Below the pieces are notes generated by a model, which made no database searches, had not been told where the DNA came from, and worked only from the letters and a program-made list of their open reading frames with translations. Positions 42,975-50,837 of a DNA stretch of 64,000 bases are shown one piece after another (positions within the stretch are counted from its first letter, which is position 1; the number at the start of each line of letters is the position of its first letter). Origin of the DNA: Streptomyces sp. NBC_00448 (lineage in GTDB: Bacteria > Actinomycetota > Actinomycetes > Streptomycetales > Streptomycetaceae); the NCBI RefSeq assembly GCF_036014115.1, contig NZ_CP107913.1, forward strand, positions 186,001 through 250,000, written 5' to 3'. A program made the position numbers and the translations under genes.

Positions 42975-43034
42975 TGGCCGGCCCCCTGTTTCCGGCTTCG
43001 CCGGACGCACCCCCTGCGCGTCGCCGGACGATCG

Positions 43035-43241
43035 TCACCCGGCATCGGGAGTGTCCTCGTCGGTCCGGAGCATGCCCTGCCATCTGGCGAGGTTGTTCTG
43101 GGCCGTACGGGTGCTGGGGTGGTCGGGGCCCAGCACCCGCACTATGTCGTCCAACAGCTCGGCGAAAGCAGCCGCGGCACCCTCCGCATCCCCCGCTTCC
43201 CCGCGGAAGTAGGCGAGGTTGCTCCGGACGATGAAGATGTC
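43035..43241 (-). pseudogene. C-terminal fragment of a TPR protein
   Basis: The frame reads DIFIVRSNLAYFRGEAGD, AEGAAAAFAELLDDIVRVLG and PDHPSTRTAQNNLARWQG to a stop at 43035, clear tetratricopeptide repeats of the NB-ARC/TPR type in Streptomyces. Upstream, the frame loses similarity and no start belongs to it. It is what remains of a much longer gene. Confidence 0.65.
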
Positions 43242-43312
43242 CGGGGGTCGGGGCCCGGGAAGAGCAGACACGGCAGCCGCTCGCCCCGGGTCCCGCGGGC
43301 GGCAGCCCGCCT

Positions 43313-44740
43313 TCACAGTCCGGGAGCCGTCTCGGCGAGCGCGCGGGACAGCCGCTCGACTCCTTCCACGATCTCCTCGGGACCTGCGGTGGCCGCGAAG
43401 GCGATCCGCAGATGGGGCGCCGGGGCCTCCGCCGGAAAGTAGGGGCGGCCGGGGGAAATGGCCACGCCCGTGCGGAGGGCGGCATACGTCAGCGCGGTCT
43501 CGTCGGTGCCGTCGGGCAGCCTCAGCCACAGGTGGTAGCCGCCGAAGGGTACGGGTTTCGGGAGCAGGCCGGGGAGTTCGCGCTCCAGGGCGGCGACCAT
43601 GGCGACGCGGCGCTCACGCAGACCGGAGGCGACCGCGCGCAGGTGGCGCGGCCAGGCCGGGGCGCCGACGAGTTCGAGAGCGGCCTCCTGCAAGGGGCGC
43701 GGCACGAAGAAGTTGTCGACGAAGTGGACGGCGCGCAGCCGCTCCAGCGCGGGGCCACGGGCGATCATGGCTCCGACCCGCAGGTTGGGCGACGTGGGTT
43801 TGGTGAGGGAGGTGATGTGCACGACGGTGCCGTGCCGGTCCTCGGAGATCAGCGGGGGCGGCAGCGGGTCGCCGTGCCCGAGGTGGCGGGCGAAGTCGTC
43901 CTCGATGACGAACGCGCCCGCGGCGTGCGCGATGTCGAGGACCACGCGGCGGCGCGCGTCGGCGAGGACGGCGCCGGTCGGGTTCTGGAAGAGCGGCTGG
44001 CACAGGAACACCCGTGCGCCGCTGGCGGAGAAGGCGTCGGCGAGCAGGTCGGGGCGTACCCCGTCCGCGTCGATCGGTACCGGTACGAGTCGCAGGCCGG
44101 CGGCGCGGGCGACAGCCAGGACCCCCGGGTAGGTGGGCGACTCGACGAGGACCGGTGCTCCCGGGGGTGCCAGGGCTCGCAGCGAGGCGGTGAGGGCCGC
44201 CTGCCCGCCCGCGGTGACCAGCACCTGGGCGGGCCCGACGCCGGCGCCTCGGCCGAACCAGGTGCGCAGTGCGGTCAGTCCGTCCACGGGCGGCCGTTCC
44301 CAGGCGCCGGCCCGGCGGGCGGCCCTGGCCAACGCGGTGGTGAGCTCCCGCTCGGGCGCGAGAGTCGGGTGCAGGTAGCCCTCGTTGAAGGGGATCACGT
44401 CCTGTGCGTGCGTGGCGAAGTTGGCCAGCACCCCGGAGGCGTCGACCACGCGCGGCGGGCCGTCCGGGTCCTGCGTGGTCAACGCCACCTGCTGCCAGGA
44501 GGTGTCGATGCTGCCGATGCGCGCCGCGTGGTTCGGCGCGCGGTAGGTACCGGCGCCGGGGCGGAGGATGACCAGGCCCTCGGCCGCGAGGGCCGACAGC
44601 GCGCGGGAGACGGTGACCGGGCTGACCCGGAAACGCTGCACCAGTGTCCGGCTCGACGGCAGCTTCTCGCCCGGGGAGAAGCGGTTCAGCTCCGCCCGAA
44701 GCGATTCGGCGACGGCGGTCGCACTGCTATCGTCGTTCAT
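43313..44740 (-). CDS. MocR-family (GntR-aminotransferase fusion) regulator
   Basis: The 475-residue protein has an N-terminal GntR winged helix (AESLRAELNRFSPGEKLPSSRTLVQRFRVSPVTVSRALSAL) fused to a type-I aminotransferase-like domain. The PLP-lysine lies in ITSLTKPTSPNLRVGAMI. Such regulators use PLP and an amino compound to control a neighbouring transporter or PLP gene (family knowledge). Its ATG (44738-44740 on the plus strand as CAT) overlaps the ATG of the divergent EamA gene by two bases, so the transcripts start inside each other's promoter. Confidence 0.88.
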   Translation of the reverse strand: MNDDSSATAVAESLRAELNRFSPGEKLPSSRTLVQRFRVSPVTVSRALSALAAEGLVILRPGAGTYRAPNHAARIGSIDTSWQQVALTTQDPDGPPRVVDASGVLANFATHAQDVIPFNEGYLHPTLAPERELTTALARAARRAGAWERPPVDGLTALRTWFGRGAGVGPAQVLVTAGGQAALTASLRALAPPGAPVLVESPTYPGVLAVARAAGLRLVPVPIDADGVRPDLLADAFSASGARVFLCQPLFQNPTGAVLADARRRVVLDIAHAAGAFVIEDDFARHLGHGDPLPPPLISEDRHGTVVHITSLTKPTSPNLRVGAMIARGPALERLRAVHFVDNFFVPRPLQEAALELVGAPAWPRHLRAVASGLRERRVAMVAALERELPGLLPKPVPFGGYHLWLRLPDGTDETALTYAALRTGVAISPGRPYFPAEAPAPHLRIAFAATAGPEEIVEGVERLSRALAETAPGL

Positions 44741-44754
44741 GAGAGATGACAATA
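44728..44754. promoter_or_regulatory. Interlocked divergent leaderless promoters
   Basis: The two ATGs overlap in CATG (44738-44741). TATCGT (44728-44733) is a -10 box for the rightward gene and TATTGT (minus strand, 44754-44749) for the leftward one; both would place the transcription start at or next to the ATG. Each -10 lies inside codons 3-6 of the opposite gene. The first codons of both proteins are alike (MNDDSSAT and MRDDNSAT) because the DNA is a degenerate inverted repeat around CATG, probably the MocR operator. Confidence 0.65.
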
Positions 44755-45842
44755 GCGCTACCATAACGGCCGCGGTACCGGTCGCCGGTGCCGTGCGAGG
44801 CGATTCCACCCCGCGCGGCACCCTGCTCGCCTGCCTCGGGGTCGCGATCTTCTCGCTCACCTTTCCCGCCACGCACTGGGCGTTGAGCGGCCTCGGGCCC
44901 TGGAGCACGGTGAGCCTGCGTGCGGTGCTGGCGGCCGCGGTGGCCGGAGTGTTCCTCTTCCTGGGCCGCGTCCCGCTGCCGGACCGGGAGCACTGGCCGG
45001 GACTGGCCGTGGTCGCCCTCGGGGTGGTCCTCGCCTACCCGTTGCTGACCACACTCGCCCTCGGCACCACCGCCACCTCGCACGCGGCTGTCGTGGTGGG
45101 CGCGCTCCCGCTGTGCACCGCGGTCTTCGGCGCCCTGCGCACGGGCGTACGGCCGTCCCTCACGTTCTGGGTCGCGGCTGTCGCCGGCGGAACCGTCGTG
45201 GTGGGCTTCGCCCTGGGGACCGGCGGCGGGGCGCTCACCGCAGGGGACGGCTACCTCTTCGCCGCACTGCTGGTGTGCGCGGCGGGCTACGTGGAGGGCG
45301 GTCGGCTGGCCGCGGTGATGCCCGGCTGGCAGGTGGCCGGCTGGTCGCTGGTCGGCGTACTGCCCCTGACGGTTCCGGGCGCGGCGGTTGCTCTTGCCTG
45401 TGAACCGGTGCGGCTGACCGGCGAGTCGGTGAGCGGGCTGGTGTGGCTCGCGGTGGTGGCGCAGTTTCTCGGTCTGCTGGTCTGGTACCGGGGGCTGGCT
45501 GCGATCGGGGTGGCCCGGGCCAGCCAACTCCAGCTCGCGCAGCCGGTGTTGACCCTCGTCTGGTCGGCGCTGCTGCTCGGCGAGCACCTGGGGGCCGCGA
45601 CCCTGCCCACGGCGCTGGCGGTGCTGGTCTGCGTGGCGGCGACCCAGCGGGCGCGGACGAGGACGGCACCCGCGGACAGCCCCCGGGGTCCCGCCCGGTT
45701 CGACGAGGAGCCCGCGCGGGTCGGGTCCGAGGATGCGGGTGTCGGCGGTGCCGGTGTGGGTGGTGCCGGTATGGGCGGTGCCGGTATGGGCGGTGCCGGT
45801 GACCGTCTCGACCTCGATCCCCGGCTCGACCCCCACCGCTGA
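44739..45842 (+). CDS. EamA-family (DMT) transporter
   Basis: The 367-residue protein has ten hydrophobic segments in two EamA halves (LACLGVAIFSLTFPATHWALSG at the start, RASQLQLAQPVLTLVWSALLLGE in the second half). It probably exports a small metabolite or amino acid under control of the divergent MocR. The C-terminal tail of about 45 residues is hydrophilic and contains repeats of GVGGAG/GMGGAG, encoded by a 15-bp repeat near 45737-45800; it is not part of the family fold. Confidence 0.85.
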   Translation: MRDDNSATITAAVPVAGAVRGDSTPRGTLLACLGVAIFSLTFPATHWALSGLGPWSTVSLRAVLAAAVAGVFLFLGRVPLPDREHWPGLAVVALGVVLAYPLLTTLALGTTATSHAAVVVGALPLCTAVFGALRTGVRPSLTFWVAAVAGGTVVVGFALGTGGGALTAGDGYLFAALLVCAAGYVEGGRLAAVMPGWQVAGWSLVGVLPLTVPGAAVALACEPVRLTGESVSGLVWLAVVAQFLGLLVWYRGLAAIGVARASQLQLAQPVLTLVWSALLLGEHLGAATLPTALAVLVCVAATQRARTRTAPADSPRGPARFDEEPARVGSEDAGVGGAGVGGAGMGGAGMGGAGDRLDLDPRLDPHR

Positions 45843-45854
45843 CACCGACGCGAG

Positions 45855-46172
45855 CGCTTCGACCAGCTGGCTCGCCAGGAGATCAGCGCACTGCGGGAGG
45901 AGCGGGACAAGCTCAAGGACGTCGTGCTACGACAGCTGGGGCAGCAACTCGACCAGGTCGGCACGGGCGAACTGGGGGCACGTATCGACGAACTCAGCCG
46001 CCAGAACGCCGAGCTGACCGCCGAGAGGGATGCGCTGACTCGGGGCAAGGCCGAGTGGGAGGAGAAGCTTGCCGAGGCCGAGGCCGAGGCGGATCGGGAC
46101 GCGGCTCGCGCGAGCCTGCGCAGGATGAGGCGCAGGGAGAACACCAACCCGGATGCCCCTGAAGGCGGATGA
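45855..46172 (+). pseudogene. Headless coiled-coil fragment
   Basis: A frame open just after the EamA stop reads RFDQLARQEISALREERDKL and RQLGQQLDQVGTGELGARID, then a long heptad-type helix to KLAEAEAEADRDAARASLRR. It lacks a proper start; a GTG at 45924 would give 82 residues. It resembles the helical C-terminal half of accessory proteins found with integrases or plasmid functions (memory, unsure). Probably a remnant. The rest of the gap to 46331 shows nothing. Confidence 0.45.
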
Positions 46173-46331
46173 GCCCTGTCATCGGGCGGAGCCGGTTCCC
46201 GCCGCCGAGTGGGATCGCCCCCGCAGAGCGCCCCGGCACCATTTCTCTGAGCTGCGGTGATGCCCCACCAACCGGAGCCGGTGGCGGTCTGCCGCCTGGC
46301 TCGCGGCCCGGAGTCGCGGTTGCCGACCAGA

Positions 46332-47057
46332 TCACTCCGTCACGGGCAGGCACTCGGCGAGCAGGTCGACGACATCGTGCCAGGCGCGCTGCGCGTGCTG
46401 TGGGTGGTAGCCGACGCCGGGGACGGCGGGGTGGTCGACCGGCGGGTGGTGGAAGGCGTGCAAGGCACCGCCGTAGACCACGAGGCGCCAGTCGACGCCC
46501 GCGGCCTGCATCTCGGCGGTGAACGCGTCCCGTTGCGCGGGCGCCATGATCGGGTCTTCCGACCCGACCCCGGCCCACACCGGGCAGCGAATGCGCGCCG
46601 CCTCGCCCGGTCGGCCCGTGGTAGTTGCGTTGACTGTGCCGATCGCGCGCAGGTTGACGCCCTCGCGCCCGAGTTCCAGCCCGATGGCGCCGCCGGTGCC
46701 GTAGCCGACGGCGGCGATCCGGTCGGGGTCGGTCCGCGGTTCGGCGCGCAACACGTCGAGCGCCGCATGGCCGATGCCCCGCATCCGGTCGGGGTCGGCG
46801 AGCAGTGGCATGCAACGGGCCAGCATCTCCTCGGGGTCGCCCAAATAGCGCCCGCCGTGAAGGTCGAAGGCCAGCGCTACGTATCCCAGCTCGGCGAGCG
46901 CATCGGCCCGGCGGCGCTCGACGTCGCTGAGCCCCATGCCCTCTGGTCCGAGCAGCACCGCGGGCCGGCGGTCGACACCGGCCGGGAGCGCGAGGTGCCC
47001 GATCATCGTCAGACCGTCGGCCGGGTACTCGACCGTGCGCGTGGTAATCGTCGTCAT
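46332..47057 (-). CDS. Dienelactone-hydrolase-family protein lacking the nucleophile
   Basis: The 241-residue protein has the DLH layout: PAVLLGPEGMGLSD, YVALAFDLHGGRYLG, the nucleophile elbow AVGYGTGGAIGLELG, acid GSEDPIM and histidine GALHAFHHP. In the elbow the family has GYCxGG (or a serine), but here it is GYGTGG, so Gly120 replaces the catalytic Cys; one base change (TGC to GGC) is enough. The rest of the fold is intact, so it may be a non-catalytic or changed-function member, or a recent inactivation. Confidence 0.82.
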   Translation of the reverse strand: MTTITTRTVEYPADGLTMIGHLALPAGVDRRPAVLLGPEGMGLSDVERRRADALAELGYVALAFDLHGGRYLGDPEEMLARCMPLLADPDRMRGIGHAALDVLRAEPRTDPDRIAAVGYGTGGAIGLELGREGVNLRAIGTVNATTTGRPGEAARIRCPVWAGVGSEDPIMAPAQRDAFTAEMQAAGVDWRLVVYGGALHAFHHPPVDHPAVPGVGYHPQHAQRAWHDVVDLLAECLPVTE

Positions 47058-47639
47058 GAGACTGGACGGTAGTGATCGTCGAGCCCGGTCGGGCCGCTGT
47101 TCACCGCTGGCAGAACGGCGCGTGTGCCTCTGAAATGCGGCGATAGCTCCCAAGATCCGTCACCAACCCCGTTCCCGCCGGGACATCGACGCCCAGCAAC
47201 ATGCCTAAATCCCTCGGGACGTCGTTTCACGTGGTGAGGCGGCGGTAGTTGATGACGCTGGTGCCTACGGCGGTGAAGGCCGGGAAACGCTCAGGCTTCC
47301 GCTCGTCCCGGTCGAGGGCGTCGGGGTCGAGGCCGGCCCCTGCGGGCGAACTCCAGCAGATCGGCTTCCCGGTAGGCCACACCGAGGATCTCGGCGTCCA
47401 TGCTGACGCGGCACCCTCCGCTCGGCGAGGGTGGGTGGGTGGGTGGACCAATTTGCATGCAGACCCCATGAGGCCGGCCTCAGCACCAGCCGGTCGAAGC
47501 CGCCTGCCGCGTTCGCCCCGAACGGCCGGCCTGCCTGCGCGGAGAAATGGCGAGAGCCGGACACGCTGGGAAAGGCACACGACGAGCGCCCGGTCTTATA
47601 CCGTTGCCTGGACAGGTGGGGGTAGCCCACGATGTCCGG
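47058..47639. other. Intergenic region with short coding relics
   Basis: No intact gene is visible. On the minus strand a frame from 47401 (MDAEILGVAYREADLLEF) seems to continue, after a frameshift near 47345, as GAGLDPDALDRDERKPERFP to a stop at 47227. It looks like a short decayed gene of no known family. A GGTG tandem run lies at about 47430-47446. Confidence 0.4.
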
Positions 47640-48506
47640 ATGCGTTTCTCGATCAATATCCCGAACTTCGGCGACTTCGCCGACCCCCGAAACGTCGCAA
47701 CCGTGGCGGCGGCGGCCGAGGAGTCCGGATGGGACGGGCTCTTCATCTGGGATCACGTCCATTACCGGGCGTATTCAGGGCGGCCCTTCGGGGACGCGTG
47801 GATGCTGCTGACCGCGGCCGCACTCGCGACGTCCCGCATCCGGGTGGGGACACTGCTCACTCCGGTAGCTCGTTATCGGCCACAGCAACTCGCGCGGCTG
47901 GTAGCCACCTTGGACAACCTCAGCGGAGGCAGGGTCGTCTTCGCGGCTGGGCTGGGTGGACCGGTCGAGGACGAGTACGGCAGCTTCGGCGACTCCACCG
48001 ATCGACGTGTGCTCGCCGAACGACTGGACGAAGGGCTGGAGTTGTTGGCGCGGTTCTGGACGGGCGAGGCCGTCGACCACCACGGTCGGCACTACCAGGC
48101 GCGGGACGTGAGCCTGCGGCCCGCCACCGTGCAGCTGCCCCGGCCGCCGGTGTGGATCGGGGGCTTCTGGCCGAACCGTCCGCCCATGCGCCGGGCCGCG
48201 CGGTGGGACGGCGCGGTTCCTCTGTTCAAGAACGCCCTGCACGGATACCCGCCGGACCGCGAGGACGTGCGCGAGTTGGTCACCTATGTGCGCGGTCATC
48301 GAGAAGGCGACACCCAGCGCCCCTTCGACCTCGTGGTCGGCGGCGCCACTCCGGCGGACGCTGCCGAGGCCAAGGACGTGATCGGCCCGCTGCGCGACGC
48401 GGGCGCCACCTGGTGGGACGAAAGGCAACTCGATCCCGGCCCCGATGTGGACTGCCTGGCTCCGGTGCTGCGGCGCATCGAGGCGGGGCCGCCGGTACTC
48501 GATTAG
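47640..48506 (+). CDS. LLM-class flavin-dependent oxidoreductase
   Basis: The 288-residue enzyme is luciferase-like: MRFSINIPNFGDFADPRNVATVAAAAEESGWDGLFIWDH at the start, RIRVGTLLTPVARYRPQQLARLVATLDNLSGGR in the flavin barrel and PRPPVWIGGFWPNRPPMRRAARWDG near the end. It should use reduced FMN or F420. Start chosen at 47640; no ribosome site, so the message may be leaderless. A single gene unit; substrate unknown. Confidence 0.86.
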   Translation: MRFSINIPNFGDFADPRNVATVAAAAEESGWDGLFIWDHVHYRAYSGRPFGDAWMLLTAAALATSRIRVGTLLTPVARYRPQQLARLVATLDNLSGGRVVFAAGLGGPVEDEYGSFGDSTDRRVLAERLDEGLELLARFWTGEAVDHHGRHYQARDVSLRPATVQLPRPPVWIGGFWPNRPPMRRAARWDGAVPLFKNALHGYPPDREDVRELVTYVRGHREGDTQRPFDLVVGGATPADAAEAKDVIGPLRDAGATWWDERQLDPGPDVDCLAPVLRRIEAGPPVLD

Positions 48507-48548
48507 TTTTCTTTGGAGTCGCGCGTCGTCGCGCTGAGCACGACCAGT

Positions 48549-48614
48549 CCTGCTGAACGGATGGTGCCCGAGAAGGTGTGGGAGCTGTTCCGGCGGCTGG
48601 TGCCGGAGAAGGCG
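48549..48614 (+). mobile_element. Relic of an IS5-type transposase N-terminus
   Basis: PAERMVPEKVWELFRRLVPE is very close to the start of IS5-family transposases of Streptomyces (typically LVPDELWELVEPLLP). After about 20 codons the similarity is lost. No inverted repeats or full-length gene are present. The remaining part of 48507-49001 contains no gene. Confidence 0.45.
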
Positions 48615-48915
48615 GGGTTCTGTGGAACCCCGCCACGGGTGGAAGTCCGTGTCAGCGTCTGCCTGTGGAGGTGCCGGGATGCGGCCGGTACGGCGCCGAC
48701 GAAGGCCGGCCACATCACCGACCGCTCTCACCGGGGGCCGGCACGGTCGGGCGGCTCACCGCCCGAGCCGAAACCACCTCGAAGCTGCCTTCGACGACCA
48801 GCCGCCCCGTTGGAAGCTGCTGGTCAGGGCTGCCCGACGATTGGGGACCGGCCACGGTCCGCTTGCTGCTGGTGGGGTTCCTGACTGACGAGCAGGCGGT
48901 CATCTGGATCTCTCA

Positions 48916-48937
48916 AGGTCGATGGGTGCATCGACCT
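48916..48937. terminator. Hairpin between convergent oxidoreductase genes
   Basis: AGGTCGATG (48916-48924) and CATCGACCT (48929-48937) form a perfect 9-bp stem with the loop GGTG. It lies between two convergent genes and can act as a terminator, or may be the inverted repeat of the IS relic. Confidence 0.5.
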
Positions 48938-49001
48938 GAGCGTTCATATGGCTTGCAGTGTCAGCCACTCAGGTTGTCCGTGTCGCTTGTTCAAAGGCCG
49001 G

Positions 49002-49919
49002 TCAGGCGCCCTTCTCACGGACAGGGGTGACGATCTCGTCGACGAGCCAGCGGGCGGCCTTGTCCGGGTAGGGGCGGGGCAGGGCGAGTACGACGTGCCG
49101 GATGCCGGCAGCGGCGAGTGCGTAGACGTGGGCGCGGGTGGTTGCGGGGTCGGCGTAGTCGACGATGATCTGGGCGGAGCGGGTGATCTCGGCGGGGTCG
49201 CGGCCGATCGCCGCGCAGTGCGCGTCCAGGACGCGGGCGCGCTCGGCGATCCAGTCGGTGCCGTTGTGGGGCGGGCCGGGGACGTTCCAGATGTCGGCGT
49301 GCTCGGCGATGATCCGCAGGGTGCGGTCGCCCCAGCCGCCGAGCAGCAGCGGCGGGCCGCCGGGCCGGACCGGGCCGGGGCCGTTGCGGGTGCCGCGCAG
49401 GGTGGTGAAGGGGCCGTCGTGATCGAAGACCTCCTCGCTCCACATGCTGCGCAGAATGGTGATCGTCTCGGTGAGGCGGGACAGACCCTCGCCGGGACTC
49501 GGGAGCGGGAGGCCGTAGGCGGCGTACTCGGCGACGGCCGGGTTGGGGCCGTCGGGCTGTCGGGTTCCGCCGACGCCCAGGCCCATGATCAGGCGCCCTT
49601 GGGAGATCACGTCCACGGTGGTGGCGATCTTTCCGAGGTGGGCGGGGGCCCGCAGCATGTTGCTGGTGACGAGCAGGCCGAGACGGAGTCGGGTGGTGCG
49701 GGCGGCCAGTGCGGCCAGCAGCGTCCAGCCCTCCAGGACAGCGCCGCCGGGCGGCCCGGCCAGTGGCATCAGGTGGTCCCACAGCCAGGCGTCGTCGAGT
49801 TCGGGCAGTTCGTCGGCCTCCTCCCAGACGCGGAGGATGTCGTCGTAGGCCAGGTGCATGGGCGTCGTCTTGACGCCGAAGCGGAGCGCGCGGTGAGGTG
49901 CGTCAACAGGCATGACCAT
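49002..49919 (-). CDS. LLM-class flavin-dependent oxidoreductase (F420-type)
   Basis: The 305-residue enzyme has the luciferase-like barrel: LRFGVKTTPMHLAYDDILRVW, DDAWLWDHLMPLAGPPGG, TRLRLGLLVTSNMLRAPAHLGKIATTVDVIS and GPGPVRPGGPPLLLGGWGDRTLRI. The style is that of F420-dependent oxidoreductases. Start at 49919 (an ATG six bases inside is the alternative). It is divergent from a MarR gene with a shared palindrome, so the MarR protein probably represses it. Confidence 0.86.
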   Translation of the reverse strand: MVMPVDAPHRALRFGVKTTPMHLAYDDILRVWEEADELPELDDAWLWDHLMPLAGPPGGAVLEGWTLLAALAARTTRLRLGLLVTSNMLRAPAHLGKIATTVDVISQGRLIMGLGVGGTRQPDGPNPAVAEYAAYGLPLPSPGEGLSRLTETITILRSMWSEEVFDHDGPFTTLRGTRNGPGPVRPGGPPLLLGGWGDRTLRIIAEHADIWNVPGPPHNGTDWIAERARVLDAHCAAIGRDPAEITRSAQIIVDYADPATTRAHVYALAAAGIRHVVLALPRPYPDKAARWLVDEIVTPVREKGA

Positions 49920-49928
49920 CAGCCTAGT

Positions 49929-49953
49929 TGATCGTCAGCACTGCTGATGATCA
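49929..49953. promoter_or_regulatory. MarR-type operator in the divergent promoter
   Basis: TGATCGTCAGCA (49929-49940) and TGCTGATGATCA (49942-49953) form a 12-bp inverted repeat around one base, with a single mismatch. It fills the 55-bp gap between the oxidoreductase and the MarR gene. Confidence 0.8.
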
Positions 49954-49974
49954 GATGATGGTTAAGGTTTGGGA

Positions 49975-50436
49975 ATGGCGGAGAATGACGACGACGGGGC
50001 GACGGTCGAGGAGTTGCTCGGCACGCGGCTGGGCTACCTGCTCAAACACGCGCAACTGCGGCTGGCCGAGCACGCCGGGCCCGCACTGGCCCCGTTCGGG
50101 CTGGACGCACGGGAGTTGGCGGTGCTCGCGGTGCTGGCGGCGGGCCGCCCGCTGTCGCAACTGGAGGCCGCGCGGCGGCTGGGCGTGGACCGCACGACGA
50201 TGGTCGCGCTCGTCGACGCGCTGGAGGGCAAAGGGCTGGTGGAGCGGCGCCGCAGTGAGGAGGACCGCCGCCGCAACGTCGTTGAGTTGACGGAGCGGGG
50301 CAGACGGGCGCGGGCCGATGCGGAGGACGCCCGCGAGGCGGCGGAGCGCGAGTTCCTCGCCCCGCTCGGCGAGAAGGACGCGGCGCGCCTGGTGAAGTCG
50401 CTGCAGGTGCTGATCAGAACTCCGAACGGGCCCTGA
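49975..50436 (+). CDS. MarR-family regulator
   Basis: The 153-residue protein begins MAENDDDGATVEELLGTRLGYLLKHAQLRLAE. Winged helix at about residues 55-100: LSQLEAARRLGVDRTTMVALVDALEGKGLVERR, then RSEEDRRRNVVELTERGR. Start at the ATG at 49975. It likely controls itself and the divergent flavin oxidoreductase through the palindrome at 49929. Confidence 0.87.
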   Translation: MAENDDDGATVEELLGTRLGYLLKHAQLRLAEHAGPALAPFGLDARELAVLAVLAAGRPLSQLEAARRLGVDRTTMVALVDALEGKGLVERRRSEEDRRRNVVELTERGRRARADAEDAREAAEREFLAPLGEKDAARLVKSLQVLIRTPNGP

Positions 50437-50683
50437 ACGGGACCTCGTTCAGCCGGAGCGCCTCGGCGGAGGTCTCCGAGCCGGCCGAGCGCCACGGCGA
50501 GTTCGTCGCGGAGTCGTTCGCTCTCCTCGTGCGGTGTGCGGTTGGCGTCCCGCAGGGCTCTGACCACCGTCTCGGCCCCGACGTCCTGGCTCAGACACCA
50601 GCCGCAAGATCACCGACGGGTAGCTGTCACGTCGTCAGACGGCCCGCTTCCCGCCCTCGGCGCCTCGTTGAGCCGATCGAGCG

Positions 50684-50812
50684 ATGCGCGGCTCGGCGAG
50701 GAAGCTCTCGAACGAGGACCGGCGCGGCCTGACCGCGCTCTTCCGGTCGAACATCAACCCGTACGGAACCTTCCGCCTCGACATGGACACACGGCTCGAC
50801 CTCGCGACGGCA
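50684..50812 (+). mobile_element. C-terminal relic of a Tn3-type transposase
   Basis: The frame reads KLSNEDRRGLTALFRSNINP and YGTFRLDMDTRLDL. This corresponds to the last residues of Tn3-family transposases in actinomycetes (normally TPLFWTHVNPYG and LDMxxRLDL). The upstream catalytic domain is missing, and no terminal repeats could be found. The gap 50437-50837 has no other gene. Confidence 0.5.
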
Positions 50813-50837
50813 GTCAGTCCCCGATCAATCCGGGCTG

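Noticed and set aside
48620..48730. Possible group II intron or retroelement next to the IS5-like relic
   Set aside because: A few phrases looked intron-like, but no reverse transcriptase motif or domain V hairpin was found.
50450..50600. Minus-strand frame RALRDANRTPHEESERLRDE downstream of the MarR gene
   Set aside because: Helical and possibly a relic, but no start, no family and only about 50 codons.
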